A program made the translations under genes and the position numbers. Below are positions 8,973 to 15,844 of a DNA stretch of 34,520 nucleotides, piece after piece. The stretch is from Lewinellaceae bacterium (lineage in GTDB: Bacteria > Bacteroidota > Bacteroidia > Chitinophagales > Saprospiraceae). Location: contig JACJYG010000020.1 in assembly GCA_020636215.1 (NCBI GenBank), positions 1-34,520 on the forward strand. The letters are read 5' to 3'. Below the pieces are notes generated by a model, which made no database searches, was not told where the DNA came from, and worked only from the letters and a program-made list of their open reading frames with translations. Numbering within the stretch: position 1 is the stretch's first letter; the number at the start of each line of letters is the position of its first letter.

Positions 8973-9857
8973 ATGCAGGATTCAGAAAAAATTATCGCAA
9001 TAAGGGAAAAAATAGAAAAGGTCTTGGCCATGCAAGATATATCTGAGGCCATTTCATGTTTGGATGTCCTTCTTAAGGAAAGGTCTTTAAAAAGAACTAT
9101 TCTTCTTAACCTCAAAACAAGACAAAGGTCTTTAAATGGTGACAAGCGGAAAGGTATTGTTTCTTACTCCGAATCAAAAGTCACTCAGAACCAGATCATT
9201 GAAGCCTTTTGTGAATTATTGAAAGACTTGGATGAGAATGATATTGACGCAAACAAGCTCGAAACCTCTGAAAGCAGAATAGAAAAAAAATTGGATACAG
9301 ATTTAGAAAGCCCTTCACATTATCAAAATTTAGTAACACCAGCATTAGTTAATATGGAAGCTAATTTTAGAAAGGGACAGAACAAGAATCTATTTGGAGC
9401 GAGAGCAGAATTCCTTTCGGATTCAGACTGCTTCGTTGCGGAATTTTGCTTTCACAAAATAGCTCGGCTTGAAACTCTTCGGGGGAAAATCCTTGAACTC
9501 ATTGATGAACTTCACAAATATGATGTTAGGAAGTATTCTTTTTTGAAAGTCTTTCGCCCTATTTCTACATCATTATTTTCAGAGCTTGATAAAAGGGCAT
9601 TTTTAATAATCAACAATAGCAGACACGGTCTTTCCAAGATTATTTTTTCAGATTTCGAAGACCTGATTTCCTCACTGGAGGAGTTCAACAACCTCCTCCG
9701 TCAATTTAGGTATTCAAATAATAAAGATTCTGTTCGAGAGTCTCGAAAAGAAGTTCAGGAGAAATTAAAAAAAATTGAATATCAGGTAAAAAGCCTCTGT
9801 GGATATTTGAATGAAATAGGAATTCAAGCAAATCGGGAATTTTTTGGAGGCAATTGA
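8973..9857 (+). CDS. EAD11-like domain protein with unknown helical C-terminal region
   Basis: This 294-residue protein has an N-terminal domain of about 95 residues that resembles the EAD11-like domains of its two neighbours: IREKIEKVLAMQDISEAISCL, a middle helix, then KGIVSYSESKVTQNQIIEAFCELLKDLDE. The remaining 200 residues are predicted by eye to be nearly all helical (ARLETLRGKILELIDELHKYD; a basic coiled-coil-like stretch near 245-285). I recognise no catalytic motif, membrane segment or signal peptide in them. Sharing the domain with the Roco protein and the protease suggests it joins the same complex, as adaptor, inhibitor or second effector. The start at 8973 keeps the first helix of the domain. 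It may be transcribed from its own promoter just upstream. The function of the C-terminal part is unknown. Confidence 0.75.
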   Translation: MQDSEKIIAIREKIEKVLAMQDISEAISCLDVLLKERSLKRTILLNLKTRQRSLNGDKRKGIVSYSESKVTQNQIIEAFCELLKDLDENDIDANKLETSESRIEKKLDTDLESPSHYQNLVTPALVNMEANFRKGQNKNLFGARAEFLSDSDCFVAEFCFHKIARLETLRGKILELIDELHKYDVRKYSFLKVFRPISTSLFSELDKRAFLIINNSRHGLSKIIFSDFEDLISSLEEFNNLLRQFRYSNNKDSVRESRKEVQEKLKKIEYQVKSLCGYLNEIGIQANREFFGGN

Positions 9858-9880
9858 GAAAACCATTGAGGTAATAAAAC

Positions 9881-10264
9881 ATGGAGGAGGATATTCCAAA
9901 AAAATCGGAAGTTTCTCTATCCGCGGAAAAAGAGGAATTGTCATCAATAGCTAATCAGCTGATTGATGGGGGGAATTTTTTGTCAGAAAAGAGCCTTGAA
10001 GAACTCAGAGAAAAACAAACAGATTTGGATGACATTAGAAAAGTCATTAACTATTTAATACGGCTACTGCGAAAGAGTAATCATCAGGACTTAATACTAA
10101 AACTTTATGGTTTTTTAACCACAATTGAAGATATTCAGGCCAAACTTGGAGTTGAAGATGAGACTTTTTCTAAAGATTATAGGCTAGAAATAAAAATCAT
10201 AGCAGATGAAATGATCGATGCAGGTAATGAATTATCGGATCCAAATTTCCTTGATTTCACTTGA
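9881..10264 (+). CDS. Small helical protein of the gasdermin operon, probably truncated
   Basis: This 127-residue acidic helical protein follows the previous gene by 23 bases and closes the AT-rich operon. I do not recognise a family. It carries an internal duplication: the segment IANQLIDGGNFLSEKSLEEL near the N-terminus recurs as IADEMIDAGNELSDPNFLDF at the very end, so the second unit stops part-way. Its stop codon falls at the point where base composition jumps from AT-rich to GC-rich and where a fragment of an unrelated reading frame begins. The simplest reading is that the original gene was longer and lost its 3' end when the island's edge recombined. It may still make a stable short product. 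Confidence 0.65.
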   Translation: MEEDIPKKSEVSLSAEKEELSSIANQLIDGGNFLSEKSLEELREKQTDLDDIRKVINYLIRLLRKSNHQDLILKLYGFLTTIEDIQAKLGVEDETFSKDYRLEIKIIADEMIDAGNELSDPNFLDFT

Positions 10265-10392
10265 CACCTAACCTCATCCTCAATTTCTCCACCTCCCTGG
10301 AAAACTACTACCTCTGCATCCGGGAGAAGGTAGCCGGCTTCACCAACCGCGGCCCGCAGCCCGGCGACCAGGTGTATTGTATATGGCGGTGA
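10255..10392 (+). pseudogene. Fragment of an unrelated GC-rich coding sequence at the island edge
   Basis: Beyond the AT-rich operon, a second frame reads without interruption for about 45 codons to a TGA at 10390-10392 (LENYYLCIREKVAGFTNRG, then GDQVYCIWR). The GC-rich codon choice is typical of the host genes, but there is no start codon and no domain I recognise. It looks like the surviving 3' end of a host gene into which the defence block was inserted. Confidence 0.45.
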
Positions 10393-10407
10393 AAGTCGAA
10401 GGCACCC

Positions 10408-10839
10408 TCAACTGCGCCTCCTCCCTCTCTTTGGCCTCCGGTCAACCCTTCCCCCCGCCTTATCGATCAACTCTCCCAGCCCCAGCTTCCGGTACGCCTC
10501 CGGGTCGCGCGCCTTCAGCTCCCGGGCCACTTCCTGCAATTTCTGGACCAGCAGTTGGTTGAAAAGCTCCTGGTTGGGGGCGGGAGAAGAGGGGGGCTGG
10601 ATGTCTTTCAGGCCGGCGGGCGGCGGGCCGTCCCATATTTCGCCCTGGCCGGTGATGAGCCAGCGGGCGTTGAGGGTAGGGTAAGCTTTCAGTATGGCTT
10701 TTAAGGTATCCGATCGCACCTGAGAGCCTCTGTTGATGATTGCCGAAAGTACTCCTTGTTTAATGCCCGTCTTCTCCGCAACTATTTTTTGGGAGCCTTC
10801 AGATTTGCAGAGCTTATCAATTCTTTCAGCAATAGACAT
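10408..10839 (-). CDS. XRE-family helix-turn-helix regulator
   Basis: This is a 143-residue DNA-binding protein. Residues 1-65 form a Cro/CI-type helix-turn-helix (ERIDKLCKSEGSQKIVAEKTGIKQGVLSAIINRGSQVRSD), followed by NARWLITGQGEIWDG, a motif typical of phage-repressor-like XRE proteins in Bacteroidota. The C-terminal half is proline-rich, then helical and strongly basic (KRGRRRS). It is encoded on the minus strand, alone, with an operator-like palindrome directly upstream, so it is probably autoregulated. It may be a leftover of a mobile element or a local regulator of the island; its targets cannot be read from the sequence. Confidence in the DNA-binding fold is high. Confidence 0.88.
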   Translation of the reverse strand: MSIAERIDKLCKSEGSQKIVAEKTGIKQGVLSAIINRGSQVRSDTLKAILKAYPTLNARWLITGQGEIWDGPPPAGLKDIQPPSSPAPNQELFNQLLVQKLQEVARELKARDPEAYRKLGLGELIDKAGGRVDRRPKRGRRRS

Positions 10840-10860
10840 TTATACATTAGTTGCTAAAAA

Positions 10861-10921
10861 CTATATAGCTGTAGCTGTTTTTTGTTCTACTAAAGTTGAA
10901 TTTTCAACTAAAGTTATATAG
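10861..10921 (-). promoter_or_regulatory. Operator-like repeats upstream of the XRE gene
   Basis: Two direct copies of ACTAAAGTT (10889-10897 and 10907-10915) sit 18 bases apart and overlap a palindrome with 7-base arms AGTTGAA / TTCAACT (10894-10909). Two TATATAG-type boxes flank this (the palindrome CTATATAG at 10861-10868, and 10915-10921). The arrangement is typical of a repressor operator overlapping a promoter. Confidence 0.55.
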
Positions 10922-11128
10922 TTTTGGGTTGTACAATTCATTTAGCGCAAGTTAAAAAACCAATACTACAACTTGTCATTGTAGTGCCCTAAAAATCTTT
11001 GCCCTCCTTTCCCATGCCGGCCCTTCAACAGCGGATACAGCGCGAGCTGTATGGGGAAGAGTATGTGCCTGCGGCAGGGGAGGGGGGGGCATTTATCATT
11101 TTATCATTTTCCACAAAAACTGAAGTCC

Positions 11129-11746
11129 ATGGCCCGAACCATCACTGCTGCTCAGGGTGGAAAGCCCTCCGTCGGCTTTTCTCTTATTGTCTTTCTATTG
11201 CTGTTGCTCGGCACTTTTCTGTACTTTTACCAGCCGCCGGAAATGGGCCCGCCGCCTCTCGCTGCGGCGTCGAGCCCACCTGCCATTGAATACGAAGTCA
11301 CCACGTCGGATATAACTGTTGACTGGGCTGGCGGCGGCGATTTCGACCCCCGGGATAAATGCCCGCCCGATTTTTTCCGGGAGGGTTTTGTCGTGTTGTA
11401 CAAAAGAGTGGCGGACGGGGGCTATTTTCGCTTCCTTTACCATAAGGGCCGTAAACTGCTCTATCGGATCGACAAAGAAGTGGCCGGCGGAAAGGCCCGC
11501 ATCGGCCTTCATTGGGTGGAGAGTACAAAGTTCAGTTCCAGGTACCGCATCGCCGACCCGGCCTTTAAGGGCGGCAAAACGGTGAAAGTGCCCAACGCCA
11601 AAGGGGGTATGGATGCCCAAACCTTTCGTTACGGGCAGGCCGTTTCCAGGAGGAGCGTGCAAAGGGAGCGGGAGTTGTTCAAAGAAACCCACATCGAGCC
11701 GGATCAGTGCCCGGAATGGTGGGATATACTGAACCTTTTTCCGTGA
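11129..11746 (+). CDS. Hypothetical membrane-anchored protein
   Basis: I do not recognise this 205-residue protein. The open frame reaches 78 bases further upstream, but the first ATG followed by a sensible N-terminus is at 11129. It has a short basic N-terminus, one hydrophobic segment (GFSLIVFLLLLLGTFLYFY, about residues 17-35) that is likely an uncleaved anchor or signal, a proline/alanine-rich linker, and then a soluble domain of about 150 residues with many aromatic and charged residues and two cysteines (DKCPPDF and DQCPEW). The soluble part would face the periplasm. The GC-rich composition matches the host. It has no operon partner; a hairpin element follows directly. Confidence 0.7.
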   Translation: MARTITAAQGGKPSVGFSLIVFLLLLLGTFLYFYQPPEMGPPPLAAASSPPAIEYEVTTSDITVDWAGGGDFDPRDKCPPDFFREGFVVLYKRVADGGYFRFLYHKGRKLLYRIDKEVAGGKARIGLHWVESTKFSSRYRIADPAFKGGKTVKVPNAKGGMDAQTFRYGQAVSRRSVQRERELFKETHIEPDQCPEWWDILNLFP

Positions 11747-11755
11747 GGGGAGATT

Positions 11756-11917
11756 GAACTTCATGCTACTGTACATGGCATTTTTTTTTGCCACGAAGAC
11801 ACAAAAACGCTAAGGCGGCACTTCCCGATGGCTATCGGGATTGTGAGTCTTCGAGCCTTGGTGTCTTTGTGGCTAAGTGGCTCTGCGGTACTCCTGTACA
11901 GTAGTATGATAGAACTT
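11756..11917. mobile_element. MITE-like hairpin element
   Basis: About 140 bases form a long, nested, imperfect hairpin. The outer arms are CTACTGTACA (11766-11775) and its complement (11895-11904). Inside are GCCACGAAGACACAAA and an inverted, diverged partner near 11860-11880, and at the centre CCCGAT-GGCT-ATCGGG. The block is flanked by GAACTT on both sides (11756-11761, 11912-11917; 9 of 10 bases if extended to GATtGAACTT/GATaGAACTT), which may be a target-site duplication. It has no coding capacity. The inner sequence belongs to a repeat family seen again at about 23980, 29535 and 29795. Confidence 0.5.
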
Positions 11918-11962
11918 TTGTCAGTTTTTTGAATAACCCATAAAATCAATCAATTAAGTCAC

Positions 11963-12292
11963 ATGAAATACGCTTTCCAAAAAATGCGCCTCGAAGCCGA
12001 CAGCCTTTACGCCCTGATCAACAACTGGGTGGAAACGCACCTGACGGTTACGGAAGGCGCCGCCGCCATCATCGGCTATGGCTATGCCTACGACATTGCC
12101 GGCGCTTTTTCCAACCTGGTGCTGGACTGGGAAGCCACCATCATCCTGCCCAGAGCAGAGCTGGACCTGGAAAACGGGGAGTACGACCTGATCATGCTGG
12201 AGGAAAAGCTCTACGCCTGCCGCAACCAGCAGAAGTACCGGCTGCCGGATATGGCGGTGGCGGTGGAGGTGGTTTCGGTTCCGGAGGAGTAA
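11963..12292 (+). CDS. Hypothetical protein, 109 residues
   Basis: I do not recognise this protein. It is soluble, acidic and mixed alpha/beta by eye (LEADSLYALINNWVETHLTV; LEATIILPR-like strand; LIMLEEKLYACRNQQKYRLPD), with no signal peptide or membrane segment. Its GC-rich codon use and complete frame with a normal ATG support a real gene. A compact pair of alternative hairpins follows the stop codon. Confidence 0.55.
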   Translation: MKYAFQKMRLEADSLYALINNWVETHLTVTEGAAAIIGYGYAYDIAGAFSNLVLDWEATIILPRAELDLENGEYDLIMLEEKLYACRNQQKYRLPDMAVAVEVVSVPEE

Positions 12293-12481
12293 CTAGTGCC
12301 GAAAGCACTAGACTTTCGGTGTGCCTCTGTTTGAAGTCGGAAGTGCGAAGCCGGAAGTCGGAAACAGCCAACAAATAGGCGTTCGGAGCCTGTTTTACTC
12401 CGTCAGCCGCTTCGCTCGTGTCCGCCTTCCGCTTTCCGCCTTTAACGCCAGACCGTCCAAAGTCCAGTAAATGCCGGGGCA
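12293..12481. repeat. Intergenic hairpins and GGAAGTC-type simple repeats
   Basis: Right after the previous stop codon, CTAGTGC-CGAAA-GCACTAG (12293-12311) and CCGAAAG/CTTTCGG (12299-12319) are two mutually exclusive hairpins; one may end transcription, though no T-run follows. The rest is simple GGAAGTCGGAA / TTCCGCCTTCC sequence that recurs at 18853, 21155 and 21425. No gene is visible here. Confidence 0.45.
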
Positions 12482-14203
12482 TCACAATAGCCCGGAGCGA
12501 TCAACTTCTTCCAGATGAGCCAGATCCGGGCCTGAAAAGACAATGAGCCAGGCTTTCAGCTCTTCTTTTTCTTTCAACTCCTCTTTGCGCAGGTAGGCGG
12601 ACAGCTGGTTTCGCCCTTCTTGTATCTTATCCGGCAAACGGGGCGCATCTTCCTTCTTGAGATATTTCAGTTCAAAAGCAAACTGGTGCGGCGTCGGAAA
12701 AGGCGGCCGGCGCAGCAAAAGCAGGCCCACAAATTTTTGTCCGGATTCGTATTCCGATTTGATGTAGAACAATTGAGTGACGTATAAATAGCTGACCAGG
12801 ATCAGCTTGATGTATTTTTCATCAAAACGAACCCAGTCCCGATTCGAAATTTCCTTCAGGGTTTTTGAAACCAGCCCGAGTAACGGTTCGGGCTTGTTGT
12901 CTTTTGCCAGGGCCAGAACCGCGTTGCGAATATCTACGGGCTGAGGCGTTGACTCCGACCACTCCTGTAGCAGAGCTTGAAAATATTGATAATAGAGCCT
13001 TCGGATCACCTCGTTGGGAATCCCGAATTGAGGAATACCCAATTCTGTTCCGGTTATGGTCAGCAACCCCATGTAGTAGAGCAGGCTGACCAGGTCGTCT
13101 TGCAGGAAAGGCCGTTCAAAGCTGAACTGCCGGGTCATTTCTGCTGCAACCGGTTCGCCGGCGAGCAACTGTTCCAGAATGTTTATTCGTTCGGCTTCTT
13201 TGCCTCCTACCTGAAACAGGTTTTTGATCTTGCCGTAATCCGATGAAACGTTTGTATCGAGCAGGTGTTCCGGAGCGCGCTTGTGCCTTTGGTAATGTTT
13301 GGCAAAGTACAGGGCCATTTCGGGATTGTAAAGCCTCTCCTGCTGTGGCGCCGTGCTGAAGCGGTAGCCATTGTACCATCTGCCTATATTTTCCATCACT
13401 TCCGGCAATTGGTTTTCTTCGACTCCCACCGCCTTCATCAGCCTGGCCACTTCTTCTTCCCGAAAGCCCATCATTTCCTGAAAATCGGCATCCAGGCTCA
13501 GGTTGCTTCCGATATTGAAACCGGAAGTGAGGCTATCCAGCGTCAGGGGGGAAACGCCGGTAATAAAAACCCGGTCGACTACCCCTTCTCCCGTAGCTGT
13601 TTTAACAGTCTCGTAAAATTTCCGTACAAACCCGTTCCTGGAAACAAAAGACTGAAAATCGGGCAGCCGGAAACTAATCAGTTCATTGGCAAAGTGGTCG
13701 TATTCATCGACGAGGAAATAGATTTGTTTATCCAGTTTGCCAGTGGCGGTAAACAACTCTTTGAGGACGTCTTCAGGCGCCTCCTGCCGGAGAATTTCTT
13801 CAACTGCCGATTCGCTGAACAGCTCTCGATAAGTGTTCAGAAAAGATTCTACCCCTGTGAGGGTGTTTTTGAGAAACCCTCTATAGGTGCTTTCCTGACT
13901 GCTCGTATCGATGCGGCTGTATTCCAGGCGCAATACCAGATAATTATTTGCTTTCGGGCTTGGCCGCCGCCCTATATAATATTCGCCAAATAGTTCTTTG
14001 TAGTGTTTTTTAAACTCCAGGCCATAGTAATGTTGTAAAATACTGGCCCAAAGCGTCTTGCCAAAGCGGCGGGGCCGAAGAAAAAAGATATATTTTTCTC
14101 CCAGGCTTTCCAGCCGTGCGATGTACTCCGTACGGTCCACAAAGTAGTACCCTTCCCGGACGATGCTCGCAAAATTGCTGATGCCATAAGGGATTTTACA
14201 CAT
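12482..14203 (-). CDS. AAA-ATPase-like / PD-(D/E)XK nuclease superfamily protein
   Basis: This 573-residue protein belongs to the family of AAA-ATPase-like proteins with a C-terminal PD-(D/E)XK domain, which is abundant in Bacteroidota and often occurs in many copies per genome. The start is placed at 14203 because the family begins with a segment like MCKIPYGISNFASIVREGYYFVDRT; the 63 codons further upstream have no such character. The P-loop reads RPRRFGKT (about 43-50), and the Walker B-like site is YFLVDEYDHF (D166, E167). The C-terminal domain has the nuclease-like core FAFELKYLKK near residue 510. The cellular role of the family is not established; a mobile or defence role is often suspected. 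One displaced tRNA 3'-end copy lies just upstream of the gene (14317), which suggests it may lie on, or next to, an integrated element. Confidence 0.85.
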   Translation of the reverse strand: MCKIPYGISNFASIVREGYYFVDRTEYIARLESLGEKYIFFLRPRRFGKTLWASILQHYYGLEFKKHYKELFGEYYIGRRPSPKANNYLVLRLEYSRIDTSSQESTYRGFLKNTLTGVESFLNTYRELFSESAVEEILRQEAPEDVLKELFTATGKLDKQIYFLVDEYDHFANELISFRLPDFQSFVSRNGFVRKFYETVKTATGEGVVDRVFITGVSPLTLDSLTSGFNIGSNLSLDADFQEMMGFREEEVARLMKAVGVEENQLPEVMENIGRWYNGYRFSTAPQQERLYNPEMALYFAKHYQRHKRAPEHLLDTNVSSDYGKIKNLFQVGGKEAERINILEQLLAGEPVAAEMTRQFSFERPFLQDDLVSLLYYMGLLTITGTELGIPQFGIPNEVIRRLYYQYFQALLQEWSESTPQPVDIRNAVLALAKDNKPEPLLGLVSKTLKEISNRDWVRFDEKYIKLILVSYLYVTQLFYIKSEYESGQKFVGLLLLRRPPFPTPHQFAFELKYLKKEDAPRLPDKIQEGRNQLSAYLRKEELKEKEELKAWLIVFSGPDLAHLEEVDRSGLL

Positions 14204-14316
14204 AATGGTTTGATTCAAACATTCGCTTGTAAAGATAGCAAAAGTTGAAGGGTTTTGCGCCGCTGCCAAAAGCAAAAGCCTGCGCCCTTTTCGGGCACAG
14301 GCCACTGCTTTCATTT

Positions 14317-14333
14317 GTGATCCCGGCAGGATT
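14317..14333 (-). repeat. Displaced tRNA-Arg 3'-end copy (att-like)
   Basis: Seventeen bases, GTGATCCCGGCAGGATT, are identical to the 3' end (T-arm to discriminator base) of the tRNA-Arg gene at 18155. No tRNA body is attached. Such copies are typical of sites left by tRNA-targeting integrases. Confidence 0.55.
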
Positions 14334-14450
14334 TCCCGCCAAAGCTCCGTGACGGGCTGTGGAAAGGGAAGGCATAGACAATAGGATTCCACAGCCCTAC
14401 TGCGCTAGGGCGGGATGTCGCTGCGCTCCACTTCTCATCCTGGCGGGCAC

Positions 14451-14483
14451 AAAAAAAGCCCGAGCGAATGCTCGGGCTTTTTT
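14451..14483 (-). terminator. Rho-independent terminator
   Basis: A strong hairpin with stem GCCCGAGC / GCTCGGGC and loop GAAT is flanked by A7 and T6, so it could work in both directions. On the minus strand it directly follows a displaced tRNA 3' end (14484-14497), the arrangement expected of the tRNA's original terminator before an element separated the two. Confidence 0.85.
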
Positions 14484-14497
14484 GTGATCCCGGCAGG
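14484..14497 (-). repeat. Displaced tRNA-Arg 3'-end copy (probable att site)
   Basis: Fourteen bases, GTGATCCCGGCAGG, match the 3' end of the tRNA-Arg gene at 18154-18167 in the same orientation, and a terminator hairpin follows directly on the minus strand. Together with the intact tRNA end it would bound an element of about 3.7 kb that carries the integrase. Confidence 0.6.
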
Positions 14498-14683
14498 GTC
14501 GGAGCAGCCACTTTTAAGTGGCTGTTATTCAAAATTTTGTGTATTTGAATTTGAAATTTTAGAACTGGGGTAGAAAAAGTGCCCTTTTCAGCCTTTGCAT
14601 CTTTCAGAGTTAATGTCAAACAAGCACTAACAATTTGGCAGCCTCCTAAAAAAACGTAGTTTTGAGGCCTAACAATATACAGC

Positions 14684-15229
14684 ATGGTGGAAGCTACACT
14701 AGACCGGCTTAAAGAGGGGTTTCCTGCTATTTCCAAAAGCATCGGGCAATACCTGGCGGAGGGCGGAGCGTTCTGTTTGGAAGCCAACGGGCACCAATCC
14801 GGTGTAGCCCTGGAAATAGAAGGAGATTATCCGGAAACCATTGAATTATTCTGGAGCAATGTTGTCGACCCCCAGGTGGCCAGGGCCTGGAACGATAGCC
14901 AGGAGGCAACCGAATATGGCGCCACGGCTATTGCCATTATCCTCCTTTCCAAACTGACTCCGTACACCATCATCGAACGATCTTTCAAAGGAACGGGTTT
15001 TGATTATTGGCTGGGCACTGGCGAATACGACGAAAATTTGCTACCTTTTCAACAGCGAAAGGCGAAGCTGGAAGTTTCCGGCATCTGGAAGGAGTCAGAA
15101 ACCAATACGATTGATGCTAGGGTCAGCCTGAAACGCCGGCAAATTGGGCTGGATGCCGAAGACGGCCTGCCGGCAATAATCATCGTAGTGGAATTTGGGA
15201 CACCCAAAGCAAAAATGGTTGATCAATGA
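14684..15229 (+). CDS. Hypothetical protein of the tRNA-integrated element
   Basis: I do not recognise this 181-residue protein. It looks like a soluble alpha/beta domain (VALEIEGDYPETIELFW; ATEYGATAIAIILLSKLTPYTIIERS; a middle motif GTGFDYWLG), with no signal peptide or membrane segment. Its stop overlaps the start of the next gene (ATGA), so the two are translationally coupled and their products probably act together. It is the first gene inside the putative integrated element, about 190 bases from the displaced tRNA end. Confidence 0.72.
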   Translation: MVEATLDRLKEGFPAISKSIGQYLAEGGAFCLEANGHQSGVALEIEGDYPETIELFWSNVVDPQVARAWNDSQEATEYGATAIAIILLSKLTPYTIIERSFKGTGFDYWLGTGEYDENLLPFQQRKAKLEVSGIWKESETNTIDARVSLKRRQIGLDAEDGLPAIIIVVEFGTPKAKMVDQ

Positions 15230-15774
15230 ATATCGTAACCGTTCTTCATAACAAGGCAATGGAGTTTGCCGACGAGGCTCTTCTGGCAAAGATGGAAGGC
15301 AATAGAGATGCCTCCCTTTCCCTTTTTGAAAAGGCTTTCTCCCTGGAGAAGGAGGCTGCGACATCGATCGATCAAAGAAACGATTCCTGGTATATCCTGG
15401 TCCGCAGCGCTGCTTCTCTGGCCATCAACTGCGGCAGATATCAGGATGCCGAGGCCCTGATTCAAATGGGGCATTCCGGAAACCCTCCTGCTTTCATCGT
15501 TAAGGAATTGAATGAGCTGAAAGATACCCTGTCCAAAGCTAAAGAGCAAAAAGTGAGTGAGGTGGAGATCATTGGGATTTTAACCTACGCCAATGCCGAA
15601 GAAAGCCAGATCCGCCTCCAGGATCTGAAGACCAAAGAAATTTACACCATCACCGTCCCCAGCCACCTGATCAATGAAATTGTGAAGTCTTACTGGGCGG
15701 ATGTGGTGCAGGTGAAGGCGCAAAAGGGGGTGACAGGGGCTATTGTTTTGGATGAGATTACGAAGGCGGCGTAG
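15226..15774 (+). CDS. Hypothetical TPR-like protein, coupled to the preceding gene
   Basis: This is a 182-residue protein. The N-terminal 105 residues are helical with a TPR-like pattern (EALLAKMEGNRDASLSLFEKAFSLEKEAA, then SAASLAINCGRYQDAEALI). The C-terminal 65 residues look like a small beta domain (VEIIGILTYANAEES, TKEIYTITVPSHLI). The function is unknown. The 4-base overlap with the preceding gene and the shared location inside an integrated element suggest a two-protein cargo module. A toxin-antitoxin or defence pair is possible but nothing in the sequence proves it. Confidence 0.72.
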   Translation: MNIVTVLHNKAMEFADEALLAKMEGNRDASLSLFEKAFSLEKEAATSIDQRNDSWYILVRSAASLAINCGRYQDAEALIQMGHSGNPPAFIVKELNELKDTLSKAKEQKVSEVEIIGILTYANAEESQIRLQDLKTKEIYTITVPSHLINEIVKSYWADVVQVKAQKGVTGAIVLDEITKAA

Positions 15775-15844
15775 GGGGCTGCTCCGTCTTTAGCTAAAGG
15801 TTGGGGTGATTGAAGCGTTGAAGTGAAATTCGGTTCCCTGCTTT

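Noticed and set aside
14204..14392. 63-codon N-terminal extension of the AAA-ATPase-like protein
   Set aside because: The family start fits the ATG at 14203, and the extension overlaps a displaced tRNA end.
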